Assembly (NCBI GenBank): GCA_002869225.1
Contig: PKTG01000100.1
Location: forward strand, 1-35,155
DNA from: Candidatus Muiribacterium halophilum
GTDB taxonomy: Bacteria > Muiribacteriota > Muiribacteriia > Muiribacteriales > Muiribacteriaceae
Direction: 5' to 3'
DNA length: 35,155 nt
Part shown: positions 1 through 7,140 of the stretch, in pieces
How the letters are laid out: every line of letters begins with the position of its first letter
Position numbering within the stretch: position 1 is the stretch's first letter
Position numbers and translations under genes: made by a program
Notes under the pieces: generated by a model
What the model was told of the DNA's origin: nothing
What the model saw: the letters and a program-made list of their open reading frames with translations, nothing else
The model's database searches: none

Positions 1-133
1 CATTTGATATTACACTAGATATAGACTCTGCACTTTTCATACTGACGCCTGCGACTGCTCCCAGTATTGTTAAAATCAATAAGATCGCTCCAAAACCTAT
101 CATCAATCTAGTTCCTAAAGCCATATTTTTCAT
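1..133 (-). CDS. Methyl-accepting chemotaxis protein, N-terminus only
   Basis: Only the first 44 codons lie inside the window; the gene continues past position 1. The start is the ATG at 133, preceded by a GGAGGA ribosome site at 141-146. The peptide begins MKNMALGTRLMIGFGAILLI, the usual opening of chemoreceptors: a short basic cytoplasmic tail, then transmembrane helix 1 (about residues 11-32). A periplasmic segment beginning SMKSAESISS follows. The gene lies 31 bp downstream of cheW in the same direction, so receptor and coupling protein are probably co-transcribed. The ligand cannot be told from this fragment, and the identification rests on the N-terminus and the context. Confidence 0.75.
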   Translation of the reverse strand, partial: MKNMALGTRLMIGFGAILLILTILGAVAGVSMKSAESISSVISN

Positions 134-164
134 TTTCCAGTCCTCCGTATTTTAGTTAGAATAA

Positions 165-665
165 TCAAATGTTTGATAACGCTTCAAGTTCATCAGAAGA
201 AAGTATCTTGTTGACATCAAGTAAAATAACTACTTTATCGGATACTTTTCCGACTCCCATGATAAAATCGATGTTACCCTGACTGCCAAATGACGGTGAA
301 AGTTCTATTTCTTCCTGACTTATATCAAGAACTTCTGACACCTCATCCACAATAACACCTTGTCTTATCTCGTTATCACCAACCATCAGTTGAATTACGA
401 TAATACATGTCTTTTCATCATCATCATGAGTCTCAAGATTAAACTTTTTTCTAAGTTCGATGACAGGTATTACCTTTCCTCTGAGATTGATTACTCCCCT
501 AATAAAATCCGGAGCTTTCGGGAAATGAGTTACGTTCATCATACCGATGATCTCCTGAACCTTCAAGATCTCGATACCATAAGTCTCATCTCCTAGATAG
601 AAAGTCAGATATTTACCAGCTAGACTTTCTATGGATCTTTCCTCTTTTTTGATCTTCTCTGCCAC
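165..665 (-). CDS. cheW: Chemotaxis coupling protein CheW
   Basis: CheW bridges chemoreceptors and the CheA kinase in the cytoplasmic signalling array. The 166-residue product is a single CheW-like SH3-type domain of normal length. It contains the family signatures YGIEILKVQEII (about residues 29-40), FPKAPDFIRGVINLRGKVIP (about 48-67) and GVGKVSDKVVILLDVNKIL near the end. The start codon is GTG at 665, set by a near-perfect AGGAGG at 670-675, four bases upstream. The gene has its own promoter (708-736), separating it from cheR, and is followed closely by a receptor gene. A polar N-terminal extension (MAEKIKKEERSIESLAGK) precedes the domain. Confidence 0.95.
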   Translation of the reverse strand: MAEKIKKEERSIESLAGKYLTFYLGDETYGIEILKVQEIIGMMNVTHFPKAPDFIRGVINLRGKVIPVIELRKKFNLETHDDDEKTCIIVIQLMVGDNEIRQGVIVDEVSEVLDISQEEIELSPSFGSQGNIDFIMGVGKVSDKVVILLDVNKILSSDELEALSNI

Positions 666-707
666 GATTCCTCCTAAATTCCGTTGTTTAGTTATTATTA
701 TATTATT

Positions 708-736
708 AATATATCTAAGTTATAAAGGTTTGTCAA
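708..736 (-). promoter_or_regulatory. Sigma-70-type promoter of cheW and the receptor
   Basis: The minus strand reads TTGACA (731-736), a 17-bp spacer, then TATATT (708-713), about 40 bp upstream of the cheW GTG. The -35 box is consensus and the -10 box differs by one base. It should drive cheW and the following receptor separately from cheA-cheB-cheR. Confidence 0.8.
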
Positions 737-759
737 AACTTTTATTTTATTATTCTTTG

Positions 760-777
760 TTTCATTTTATTGAAAGT
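760..777 (-). repeat. 18-bp inverted-repeat element, copy 1 (between cheR and cheW)
   Basis: The minus strand reads ACTTTCAATAAAATGAAA: arms TTTCA and TGAAA around ATAAAA. The same 18 bases occur at 4661-4678 after minD, also just at the end of a gene and just upstream of a chemotaxis promoter. It could be a regulator site or a weak 3'-end stem; the sequence does not decide between them. Confidence 0.55.
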
Positions 778-781
778 TTGA

Positions 782-1591
782 TTATTTTTTTCTATAGACA
801 GATGGTTGCACAGATTTGTAGATATCCCCTTCAGTTGTCAAAGTCTCAGCATTCCCTAATATAAGAAAACCGTCACTTCTTATTATCCCATGTATCTTCC
901 TTACTATCTGACTTCTTGTAGGATTATCAAAATATATCATGACATTACGACATAGAACTATATCTATAGGCCCTTTTAAAGGATAATTATCCTCCATTAG
1001 ATTAAATTTTCTATAGACTATCATATTTTTAAGTTCCTGATTTATTTTATAACATTTCATACCATTATTATTCACACAACAAAAGTGTTGATTCAATATC
1101 TTCTTATCCATCTTTTTCATCTTCTCTTCAGGATATTCACCTTTCATTGCCTGTTTAAGCACAGTATCAGAAATATCTGTAGCCAGTATCTTAATATCAA
1201 AATTCATTTTATGCCAAACATCTCTTAGCGCTTCTCTGAGAACAATAGCAAGAGTATAAGGTTCCTCGCCTGTCGAACTTGCTGCAGACCAGAACCTGAA
1301 TTTCCTTTGTCCGTTTTCCGCCCATTCTCTTACAGCCTTCTGAATAAAATCAAAGGATTTTGGCTCTCTGAAGAAATGCGTGACATTTGTCGTTGCTACA
1401 TCTATAAGTTTCCACAACTCGTCTTCATCTTTTTTTATAAATTCAATATATTCATTATAATCAGAAATACCTGTAGCTCTTAATCTCTTAGCAACACGAG
1501 CCTGAACCAGAGCCTCTTTACCAGGTTTAAGAGCTATACCACTGTGTTTATAGATTATTTCCACGAATTTATAAAAGGTCTTATTATCCAA
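782..1591 (-). CDS. cheR: Chemotaxis protein methyltransferase CheR
   Basis: CheR transfers methyl groups from S-adenosylmethionine to glutamates of chemoreceptors and works against CheB in adaptation. The N-terminal helical domain (DNKTFYKFVEIIYKHSGI) leads into a Rossmann SAM domain with FWSAASSTGEEPYTLA (motif I), ILATDISDTVL, and IDIVLCRNVMIYF near the C-terminus. I place the start at the TTG at 1591, six bases after the GAGGAG at 1598-1603, giving 269 residues and a 13-bp gap after the cheB stop. An ATG in the same frame at 1636 would add 15 residues but would overlap cheB by 32 bp and has no comparable ribosome site. It is the last gene of the cheA-cheB-cheR unit. Confidence 0.93.
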   Translation of the reverse strand: MDNKTFYKFVEIIYKHSGIALKPGKEALVQARVAKRLRATGISDYNEYIEFIKKDEDELWKLIDVATTNVTHFFREPKSFDFIQKAVREWAENGQRKFRFWSAASSTGEEPYTLAIVLREALRDVWHKMNFDIKILATDISDTVLKQAMKGEYPEEKMKKMDKKILNQHFCCVNNNGMKCYKINQELKNMIVYRKFNLMEDNYPLKGPIDIVLCRNVMIYFDNPTRSQIVRKIHGIIRSDGFLILGNAETLTTEGDIYKSVQPSVYRKK

Positions 1592-1604
1592 GTCATGCTC
1601 CTCT

Positions 1605-2645
1605 TTAAAAATAATATTCCTGTTTACTGACAACATTTATAAGCGCACGAGATATCTGTTTTAAAGGAAACTGTTTGTTAACAGCCCCCATATCATATGC
1701 AGCTTTAGGCATTCCGTATACAACAGATGATTTTTCATCCTGGCCAATCGTATAAGCTCCACTTTCATGCATCATCTTAAGACCAGCAGCTCCATCTGCT
1801 CCCATGCCTGTTAGAATGACACCAATAGAATTTTTACCAGCTTCAGATGCTACGCTTTTAAACAAGACATCACACGAAGGTCTCTGATAATGGACTCTGG
1901 GACCTTGATTAAGACGAACACTATACCTTGCTCCACTTCTTTTTAATAGCAGATGATAGTTTCCGGGAGCAATCAGCACTTTACCGACAGATACAGGTTC
2001 ACCTTCTTCAGCCTCTTTCACATGCATATTGCATAACTCATCAAGTCTTTCAGCAAAAGATTGAGTAAAACCAGGAGGCATATGCTGGGCTACCAGGACA
2101 CCAGGAAAATTAGACGGCAGATTCTCAAGCACCTCTTTTATAGCTTCAGTGCCACCAGTAGATGCTCCAATAGCGACTATCTTCGACGTAGTATCTATTT
2201 TAATAGGCTCTATTTTCTTTTTGCCAGAGGATTCTGATAGAGTCTTCTTTTTAATTATAGCTCGCGATGCCGCTTTTATCTTTTCCACTATCTCCTCAGC
2301 TACATCGCCGACACTAAAAGAAGACCCGGGTTTGGATATTACATCAACAGCTCCAAGTTCCATCGCTTTAATAGCCATATCCCTGGAATTACGGGTAAGA
2401 GAAGAGATAATTATTACAGGCATCGGAAAATGTCTCATAAGCTTTGCAAGAAAAGTAAGGCCATCCATCCTTGGCATCTCAATATCAAGGGTTATAACAT
2501 CAGGTTTTTCCTTGACTATAATATCTCTTGCAACATAAGGATCAGGAGCACTTCCTACTACTTTTATTTCTCCATCCTCTTCCAATACTCTTTTAAGTAT
2601 TTTTCTTACAACAGCAGAATCATCGACTATCACTACTTTTATCAT
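1605..2645 (-). CDS. cheB: Chemotaxis response regulator protein-glutamate methylesterase CheB
   Basis: CheB removes methyl groups from (or deamidates) receptor glutamines and glutamates once activated by phosphoryl transfer from CheA. Residues 1-120 form a receiver domain with acidic pair D8/D9, phospho-acceptor D54 (TLDIEMPRMDG) and K105. A linker follows, and the methylesterase domain starts near residue 155. Its triad is visible: S162 in GASTGGTEA, H188 in AQHMPPGFTQ and D284 in TGMGADGAAGL. Length (346) is typical. It starts 10 bp after the cheA stop, preceded by AGGCGG, a modest ribosome site. It is the only receiver-domain protein in this cluster; no stand-alone CheY is present in the window. 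Confidence 0.96.
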   Translation of the reverse strand: MIKVVIVDDSAVVRKILKRVLEEDGEIKVVGSAPDPYVARDIIVKEKPDVITLDIEMPRMDGLTFLAKLMRHFPMPVIIISSLTRNSRDMAIKAMELGAVDVISKPGSSFSVGDVAEEIVEKIKAASRAIIKKKTLSESSGKKKIEPIKIDTTSKIVAIGASTGGTEAIKEVLENLPSNFPGVLVAQHMPPGFTQSFAERLDELCNMHVKEAEEGEPVSVGKVLIAPGNYHLLLKRSGARYSVRLNQGPRVHYQRPSCDVLFKSVASEAGKNSIGVILTGMGADGAAGLKMMHESGAYTIGQDEKSSVVYGMPKAAYDMGAVNKQFPLKQISRALINVVSKQEYYF

Positions 2646-2655
2646 CGGATACCGC

Positions 2656-4566
2656 CTATAATAATTTATTGATATCTATAATCAAACTGACTGTTCCATC
2701 ACCCATTATGGCACCACTAGATATAAAATCATACTTTTTAAAGAATGCTCCGAGATTTTTTATAACAACTTCCTGCTTACCAAGTATTTCATCAGCCATA
2801 AGACCTATCTTTTTTCTGTCAGTCTCGACAATAATCACTATACCATCCTCAGGATTTTTAGAATCACTTTCAACCTGAAATACCTCTGGAAGTCTTACAA
2901 GTGGATGGACAAGGTCTCTGACCTTTATCATCTCGCCCTGATTGGCCATATTGAAATAATCTTCCGCTGTAGGTTTTATAGCTTCTTCAACTACCTGTGC
3001 TGGGATTATAAACCTTTCATCTCCAATCCTGATTACAACACCATCTAATATAGCAAGGGTCAACGGAAGTTTTATATAAAACACACTTCCCTGTCCATCG
3101 GTAGATTCAATATCTACTCTTCCTCCAAGAGATGTTATTGCGTTTTTAACCACATCCATACCTACACCTCTTCCTGATATCTCACTTACTTTTTCCGCAG
3201 TTGAGAAACCAGGTTTGAAGATCAGATTGAATATCTCTTTATCCGTTAGATGTTGTTCCGGAGTTATAAGATCATTATCTAAAGCTTTTTTTAATATCTT
3301 CTCTTTTGACAGACCTTTACCATCATCTCTAATTTCAATAACTATGTTTCCGCCTTTATGATAAGAGGAAAGCCAAATATTACCTGTCGAAGGTTTCCCA
3401 GCCTCTTCCCTTTCTTTTGGCATTTCAATACCATGATCACATGAGTTTCTTATCATATGCATAAGAGGATCATGAAGTTTATCAACCATGTTTCTATCTA
3501 TCTCTGTTCCTTCTCCTGATATTTTGAGTTTGATAGCTTTTTTTAATCTTTTGGAATTATCTCTTACCACTCTCATCATCTTCTGAAATGTAGCACCGAT
3601 AGGTACCATTCTTAGCGCCATCGAAGATGTCTGCAATCTAGTACTTATCCTTTTTAATTCGCCTAATATCTTTTGTGTAGTCTTTTCTGTTATTTGAAGA
3701 ATACTTTCATCCTGAAACAACATATTGTTAACAACGATAAGTTCACCAACATTATCAAGTAAAAAATCAACTTTATCTGTATCTACTTTGAGAAACTTGG
3801 TTATTTTTCCACTTCCATCGATCTTTTCGGAATCCTCTTCCAATGTTTTTTTACTTTCTTCTTTTATCAGATCCAAATCTTTTTTATCAATAACTACCTT
3901 TGCAGAACCTTCTCTGATCTCTTCCACTTCCTTTTCTATCCATTCAGTATCAAGAGAAAATTCAGGAAAAAAGCCATCTTTTAAAGATTCTGAAACTTCC
4001 TGAAGTGATTTTTTCAATGCATCCAGGACTGTAAAAAGAAACTCTATCACTCGATCGTCAATCGTTATTCTATTGTTTCTGAGTTCATCCAGAAGATTTT
4101 CTCCAATATGAGCATAATGATTCAGTTCATCAAACTCAAGAAAACCCGAACTTCCTTTAATGGTATTAACTACTCTGAAGATATCATTAATAAAACTTAT
4201 ATCATTATCATTCTCAAAAGCAAGAAGTTTGACTTCAAATTCGTTTAATCCTTCATTTGATTCAACAACAAAATCATTCACAAGTTCAGAATCAGTGATC
4301 TTCTTTCTTGTCTTCTCTCTTTTTTCACTCTCATCAAGAGTGCCTTCCTGAATATCCTTTAGAAGTTTTGAAAATTCTGAAAGTTTTGTATCAAACTCAT
4401 CAAAAGAGGAGAAAAAAGTATCATCCAACGCTTCTCCTAATATCTTTTTGGCTGGTTCGTCATCAGGAAGAGACATTATGAGTTCAGTCATCTTAGCATA
4501 GACTGTACCGTCTCCAAACATCATAAAAGGGACATTTTCACGGATATTATTTAGAATATCATTCAT
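2656..4566 (-). CDS. cheA: Chemotaxis histidine kinase CheA lacking the phospho-acceptor histidine
   Basis: CheA is the ATP-driven kinase of the receptor array. With the start at the ATG at 4566 (AGGTGA just upstream; an in-frame TTG at 4581 is the alternative) it has 636 residues. Order: a novel-looking N-terminal region of about 90 residues, an HPt domain (about 95-200), a short acidic linker with no recognisable CheY/CheB-binding P2 domain, the dimerisation helices (about 255-325), the ATPase (N-box MIRNSCDHGIE, G-boxes IRDDGKGL and GRGVGMDVVK) and a CheW-like domain. In the HPt motif the usual histidine before T-I-K-G is asparagine: VVNTIKGSSG, codon AAT at 4165-4167. No histidine occurs before the pair about 16-19 residues further on. 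The ATPase looks intact, so the kinase may act on an HPt elsewhere. Confidence 0.93.
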   Translation of the reverse strand: MNDILNNIRENVPFMMFGDGTVYAKMTELIMSLPDDEPAKKILGEALDDTFFSSFDEFDTKLSEFSKLLKDIQEGTLDESEKREKTRKKITDSELVNDFVVESNEGLNEFEVKLLAFENDNDISFINDIFRVVNTIKGSSGFLEFDELNHYAHIGENLLDELRNNRITIDDRVIEFLFTVLDALKKSLQEVSESLKDGFFPEFSLDTEWIEKEVEEIREGSAKVVIDKKDLDLIKEESKKTLEEDSEKIDGSGKITKFLKVDTDKVDFLLDNVGELIVVNNMLFQDESILQITEKTTQKILGELKRISTRLQTSSMALRMVPIGATFQKMMRVVRDNSKRLKKAIKLKISGEGTEIDRNMVDKLHDPLMHMIRNSCDHGIEMPKEREEAGKPSTGNIWLSSYHKGGNIVIEIRDDGKGLSKEKILKKALDNDLITPEQHLTDKEIFNLIFKPGFSTAEKVSEISGRGVGMDVVKNAITSLGGRVDIESTDGQGSVFYIKLPLTLAILDGVVIRIGDERFIIPAQVVEEAIKPTAEDYFNMANQGEMIKVRDLVHPLVRLPEVFQVESDSKNPEDGIVIIVETDRKKIGLMADEILGKQEVVIKNLGAFFKKYDFISSGAIMGDGTVSLIIDINKLL

Positions 4567-4595
4567 ATAATCACCTACCAACTTAATTTAAATCA

Positions 4596-4624
4596 ATGAT
4601 ATTCAAATATTTAGTATATGTCAA
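4596..4624 (-). promoter_or_regulatory. Sigma-70-type promoter of cheA-cheB-cheR
   Basis: The minus strand reads TTGACA (4619-4624), a 17-bp spacer, then TATCAT (4596-4601), 30 bp upstream of the cheA ATG. Together with the 18-bp element at 4661-4678, this layout parallels the cheW promoter. Confidence 0.8.
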
Positions 4625-4660
4625 ACTGAAGGAGATTTTATTTGTTTTTTTGATAATTTA

Positions 4661-4678
4661 TTTCATTTTATTGAAAGT
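4661..4678 (-). repeat. 18-bp inverted-repeat element, copy 2 (between minD and cheA)
   Basis: This is identical to 760-777 over 18 bases and overlaps the last base of the minD stop codon. It lies 36 bp upstream of the cheA -35 box, against 23 bp for the cheW copy, so the spacing is not conserved. Confidence 0.55.
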
Positions 4679-5514
4679 CACATTCCAATCCTACCAAGAA
4701 GACGTTTCATAAAAGATGGTCTAAATATATAAAGAAGAGGAATTGATTTGCCTGTAAAACGTCTTGCTATATTAATAAAAGCTTTTGAAGATACAGCCCA
4801 ACTTTTCTTTATAACTGGAAGACCAGTGTTAACAGATTCAGATATCTCATCATCTTCAGGTACAACACCTAAAATATTCAGACCCAGAATATCTTTTATC
4901 TGATCTAAACTTAAAAAGATCTCTTTCTGAGCTTTTTCTATTGAGAACCTGTTTACAACAACATCCGTTGTCTTCACATCATTATCGTCAAGAACTCCTA
5001 TAGTCCTGTCTGCATCGAGTACAGAAGTACGATCAGGATTTACAACAAGAAGAGCTGTGTCTGTGATAGGAAGAAGATTCTTTAATCCAACACCTATGCC
5101 TGCAGGTGAATCTATGATTATATAGTTATATTCGACCTTAAGTGTCTCTATTATCTTTGAAAAACCCTTACCCTTTAAAGAACCTTTTTCATGTATCTGT
5201 GAAGCAGGTAAAAAAGAGAGGTTTGGAAAATCTTTATCCTGAATAAGCGCATCAGAAAGAGTACATTCACCCTCTATTACATCTATTATATTATGAAATA
5301 TCCTGTCAGAATAACCAAGGATTATATCAAGATTCCTTAACCCGATATCTGCATCGATCACAACTACTTTCTGTCCTGTCATAGCGAGACCAAGAGAAAG
5401 ATTAGCAGATATAGTCGATTTACCCACACCGCCTTTACCGGAAACGACTGTTACTACTTTTGCAAGATCCGGATTCGTCTTATATCCTATATCACTTCTA
5501 AGCATATCGTTCAT
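4678..5514 (-). CDS. minD: Septum-site-determining ATPase MinD
   Basis: MinD is a ParA/Mrp-type ATPase that dimerises with ATP on the inner membrane and recruits MinC to block FtsZ ring assembly away from midcell. The deviant Walker A motif SGKGGVGKST lies at residues 25-34, the MinD signature IDADIGLRNLDIILG at 53-67 and Walker B with IIDSPAGIGVG at 133-143. The extreme C-terminus, FMKRLLGRIGM, looks like the amphipathic membrane-targeting helix of MinD rather than the tail of flagellar FlhG, despite the nearby chemotaxis genes. A 17-residue N-terminal extension precedes the ATPase fold. The ATG overlaps the minC stop as ATGA. No minE is seen in the window. Confidence 0.92.
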   Translation of the reverse strand: MNDMLRSDIGYKTNPDLAKVVTVVSGKGGVGKSTISANLSLGLAMTGQKVVVIDADIGLRNLDIILGYSDRIFHNIIDVIEGECTLSDALIQDKDFPNLSFLPASQIHEKGSLKGKGFSKIIETLKVEYNYIIIDSPAGIGVGLKNLLPITDTALLVVNPDRTSVLDADRTIGVLDDNDVKTTDVVVNRFSIEKAQKEIFLSLDQIKDILGLNILGVVPEDDEISESVNTGLPVIKKSWAVSSKAFINIARRFTGKSIPLLYIFRPSFMKRLLGRIGM

Positions 5515-6236
5515 CTATGACTCCTAAGCGACCATTCTTTATAATCTTCAAGAAATACAGAACTGTTTTTATAATATGCTACTGTAGGCAATCCCTGCTG
5601 TAGCTGCTCAATAAGTTCATCGTTAAGCACAAGAAAAGTATCGCTGATCCTGAGTTGTGAAGGTTTGAAAAAAGAAGATATAATGACACTTTCTTCATCA
5701 CCATCCTTACCTGCCCATATATCACCCCTCATCACTCCCATCACAAGCACATTACCACCTGCAACTATCCGTGCTCCGTGACTAACATCACCTAATACAA
5801 CAACATTGCCTCTATATTCCACAAGCTGGCCTGATCTTATACTTTTTTTGATCCAAAGCGTGTCTTCATTATTGATCTGATCAGAATATTCATGTTCACT
5901 TTTCTCCAGATGCTCCTCTACTTTAATACCTCTTCTATTAGCTATCTCATGCACTTCTGGCACTTTTGATATTATCTGTATTATATTGAGTTTAAAATTA
6001 TCTTTGGCTATCAACACAAACTCTTTAAGATCTGAATCTCTCAACTCTCTGCTACCAAAATTAAGTATCGCATTTGTATGATAAATATAAGAACCGATAT
6101 TTTGCATCTTCTGAAAAAAGACCTTTTTAAGATTATAAAAAGGAACTTTATCATCTAAGATCACAAGCAAACCGGATCTTATCTTCTGTAATATTACAGC
6201 ATCATTATCTAGAAGCATAAGTTTACCCCTGTCCAT
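5511..6236 (-). CDS. minC: Septum-site-determining protein MinC
   Basis: MinC is the FtsZ inhibitor recruited by MinD. The C-terminal beta-helix domain is clear: SGQLVEYRGNVVVLGDVSHG, then AGGNVLVMGVMRGDIWAG, then a KPSQLRI motif, the family pattern for MinD binding. The N-terminal half (about residues 1-105) is diverged, as usual for the FtsZ-interacting domain. Two starts are possible: ATG at 6236, overlapping the TPR gene by 14 bp, or ATG at 6218, seven bases after an AGGGG, which would remove six residues. I keep the longer form but consider 6218 at least as likely. It is coupled to minD by a 4-bp overlap. Confidence 0.9.
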   Translation of the reverse strand: MDRGKLMLLDNDAVILQKIRSGLLVILDDKVPFYNLKKVFFQKMQNIGSYIYHTNAILNFGSRELRDSDLKEFVLIAKDNFKLNIIQIISKVPEVHEIANRRGIKVEEHLEKSEHEYSDQINNEDTLWIKKSIRSGQLVEYRGNVVVLGDVSHGARIVAGGNVLVMGVMRGDIWAGKDGDEESVIISSFFKPSQLRISDTFLVLNDELIEQLQQGLPTVAYYKNSSVFLEDYKEWSLRSHR

Positions 6237-7140
6237 TCATCTTTCTAAGAACTTCCTCCAACATCTGAGAAGCTACTTTACTATCAGGATTAAGTTCAAG
6301 AGCTTTTCGGTAATTGAACAAAGCTTCTCTAAGATCACTTTTTTCATAAAAATAAATATCTCCAAGATTCATATAAGCTTCAAAGTTCTTATCATATAAC
6401 TCAAGAGATTTCTTGTACATCTCGATACTCTCACTTACTCTTCCAGCATTCTGAAGAACAACCGCGAGCTTATAATAAGGTTCATACTGATCTGGAGACA
6501 ACTCTATTGATTTTTTAAAGGCTTCATAAGATGCATCTATAAGACCTCTTTGAAAATAGGCCCAACCAAGTCTATAATAAAGATATGCATTTTTAGGTGT
6601 TAATTCGGTCAGTTTAAGATAACTCGATATTGCCTGACCTATCTTTCCCTGAGCTTCGTAAATACGAGCCACATCAAAAAGCGCTCTTGTATGTTTTGGA
6701 TCTATCTCAATAGCTTTGTTTAATAGTTCTAGCCCCTCAGTCTGATGGTTTGTCTTTATCTTCAATATTACAAGATTGTAATACCCTTCTGCATACTTAG
6801 TATCTATATCAATAGTCTTCTCAAAACATATCTTAGCTTTATCCCATTTTTCCTGATGAGAATATACAAGTCCCAGATTATTATAGGCATCTACATATTT
6901 TGGATCAAGATCTATAGCTTTTTTTAGTTCTTTTTCAGCAAGTTCAAACTTGCCATTATGCCCAGCAACCGATCCTAATTGATAATGAACTTCTGGAGAA
7001 TTCTTATACTGAGATTTAATATCAAGATCTGTCTGTGAAGTCCTGACGTTACGTCTTTTTTTTGGGAAACAGCCTGTTAAAAGTATTGGTATAAGAATAG
7101 ATATTATCAACAGAAGAAGAGTTCTTCGTTTAATATTCAT
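6223..7140 (-). CDS. TPR-repeat lipoprotein
   Basis: The product is a predicted envelope lipoprotein. After MNIKRR comes a hydrophobic stretch ending in the lipobox LLTGC. About seven tandem 34-residue tetratricopeptide repeats then fill the rest; the repeat pattern is seen in segments such as AYNNLGLVYSHQEKWDKAK and YYRLGWAYFQRGLIDASYEA. TPR superhelices bind other proteins, and the partner is not predictable here. The start is ATG 7140 (or GTG 7143, seven bases after AAGGA); a frame-consistent ATG at 7164 would put eight residues before a good signal peptide and is less likely. It overlaps the upstream NHL gene by 11 bp and the downstream minC, so it is translated with the Min system. Confidence 0.82.
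   Translation of the reverse strand: MNIKRRTLLLLIISILIPILLTGCFPKKRRNVRTSQTDLDIKSQYKNSPEVHYQLGSVAGHNGKFELAEKELKKAIDLDPKYVDAYNNLGLVYSHQEKWDKAKICFEKTIDIDTKYAEGYYNLVILKIKTNHQTEGLELLNKAIEIDPKHTRALFDVARIYEAQGKIGQAISSYLKLTELTPKNAYLYYRLGWAYFQRGLIDASYEAFKKSIELSPDQYEPYYKLAVVLQNAGRVSESIEMYKKSLELYDKNFEAYMNLGDIYFYEKSDLREALFNYRKALELNPDSKVASQMLEEVLRKMNGQG

Noticed and set aside
1592-1636. Upstream ATG for cheR at 1636
   Set aside because: It overlaps cheB by 32 bp and lacks a ribosome site, whereas TTG 1591 has GAGGAG at good spacing and starts at the usual domain edge.
4678-5514. Flagellar FlhG/FleN instead of MinD, because chemotaxis genes are adjacent
   Set aside because: The C-terminal amphipathic helix, the IDADIGLRNLDIILG motif and the coupled minC favour MinD.
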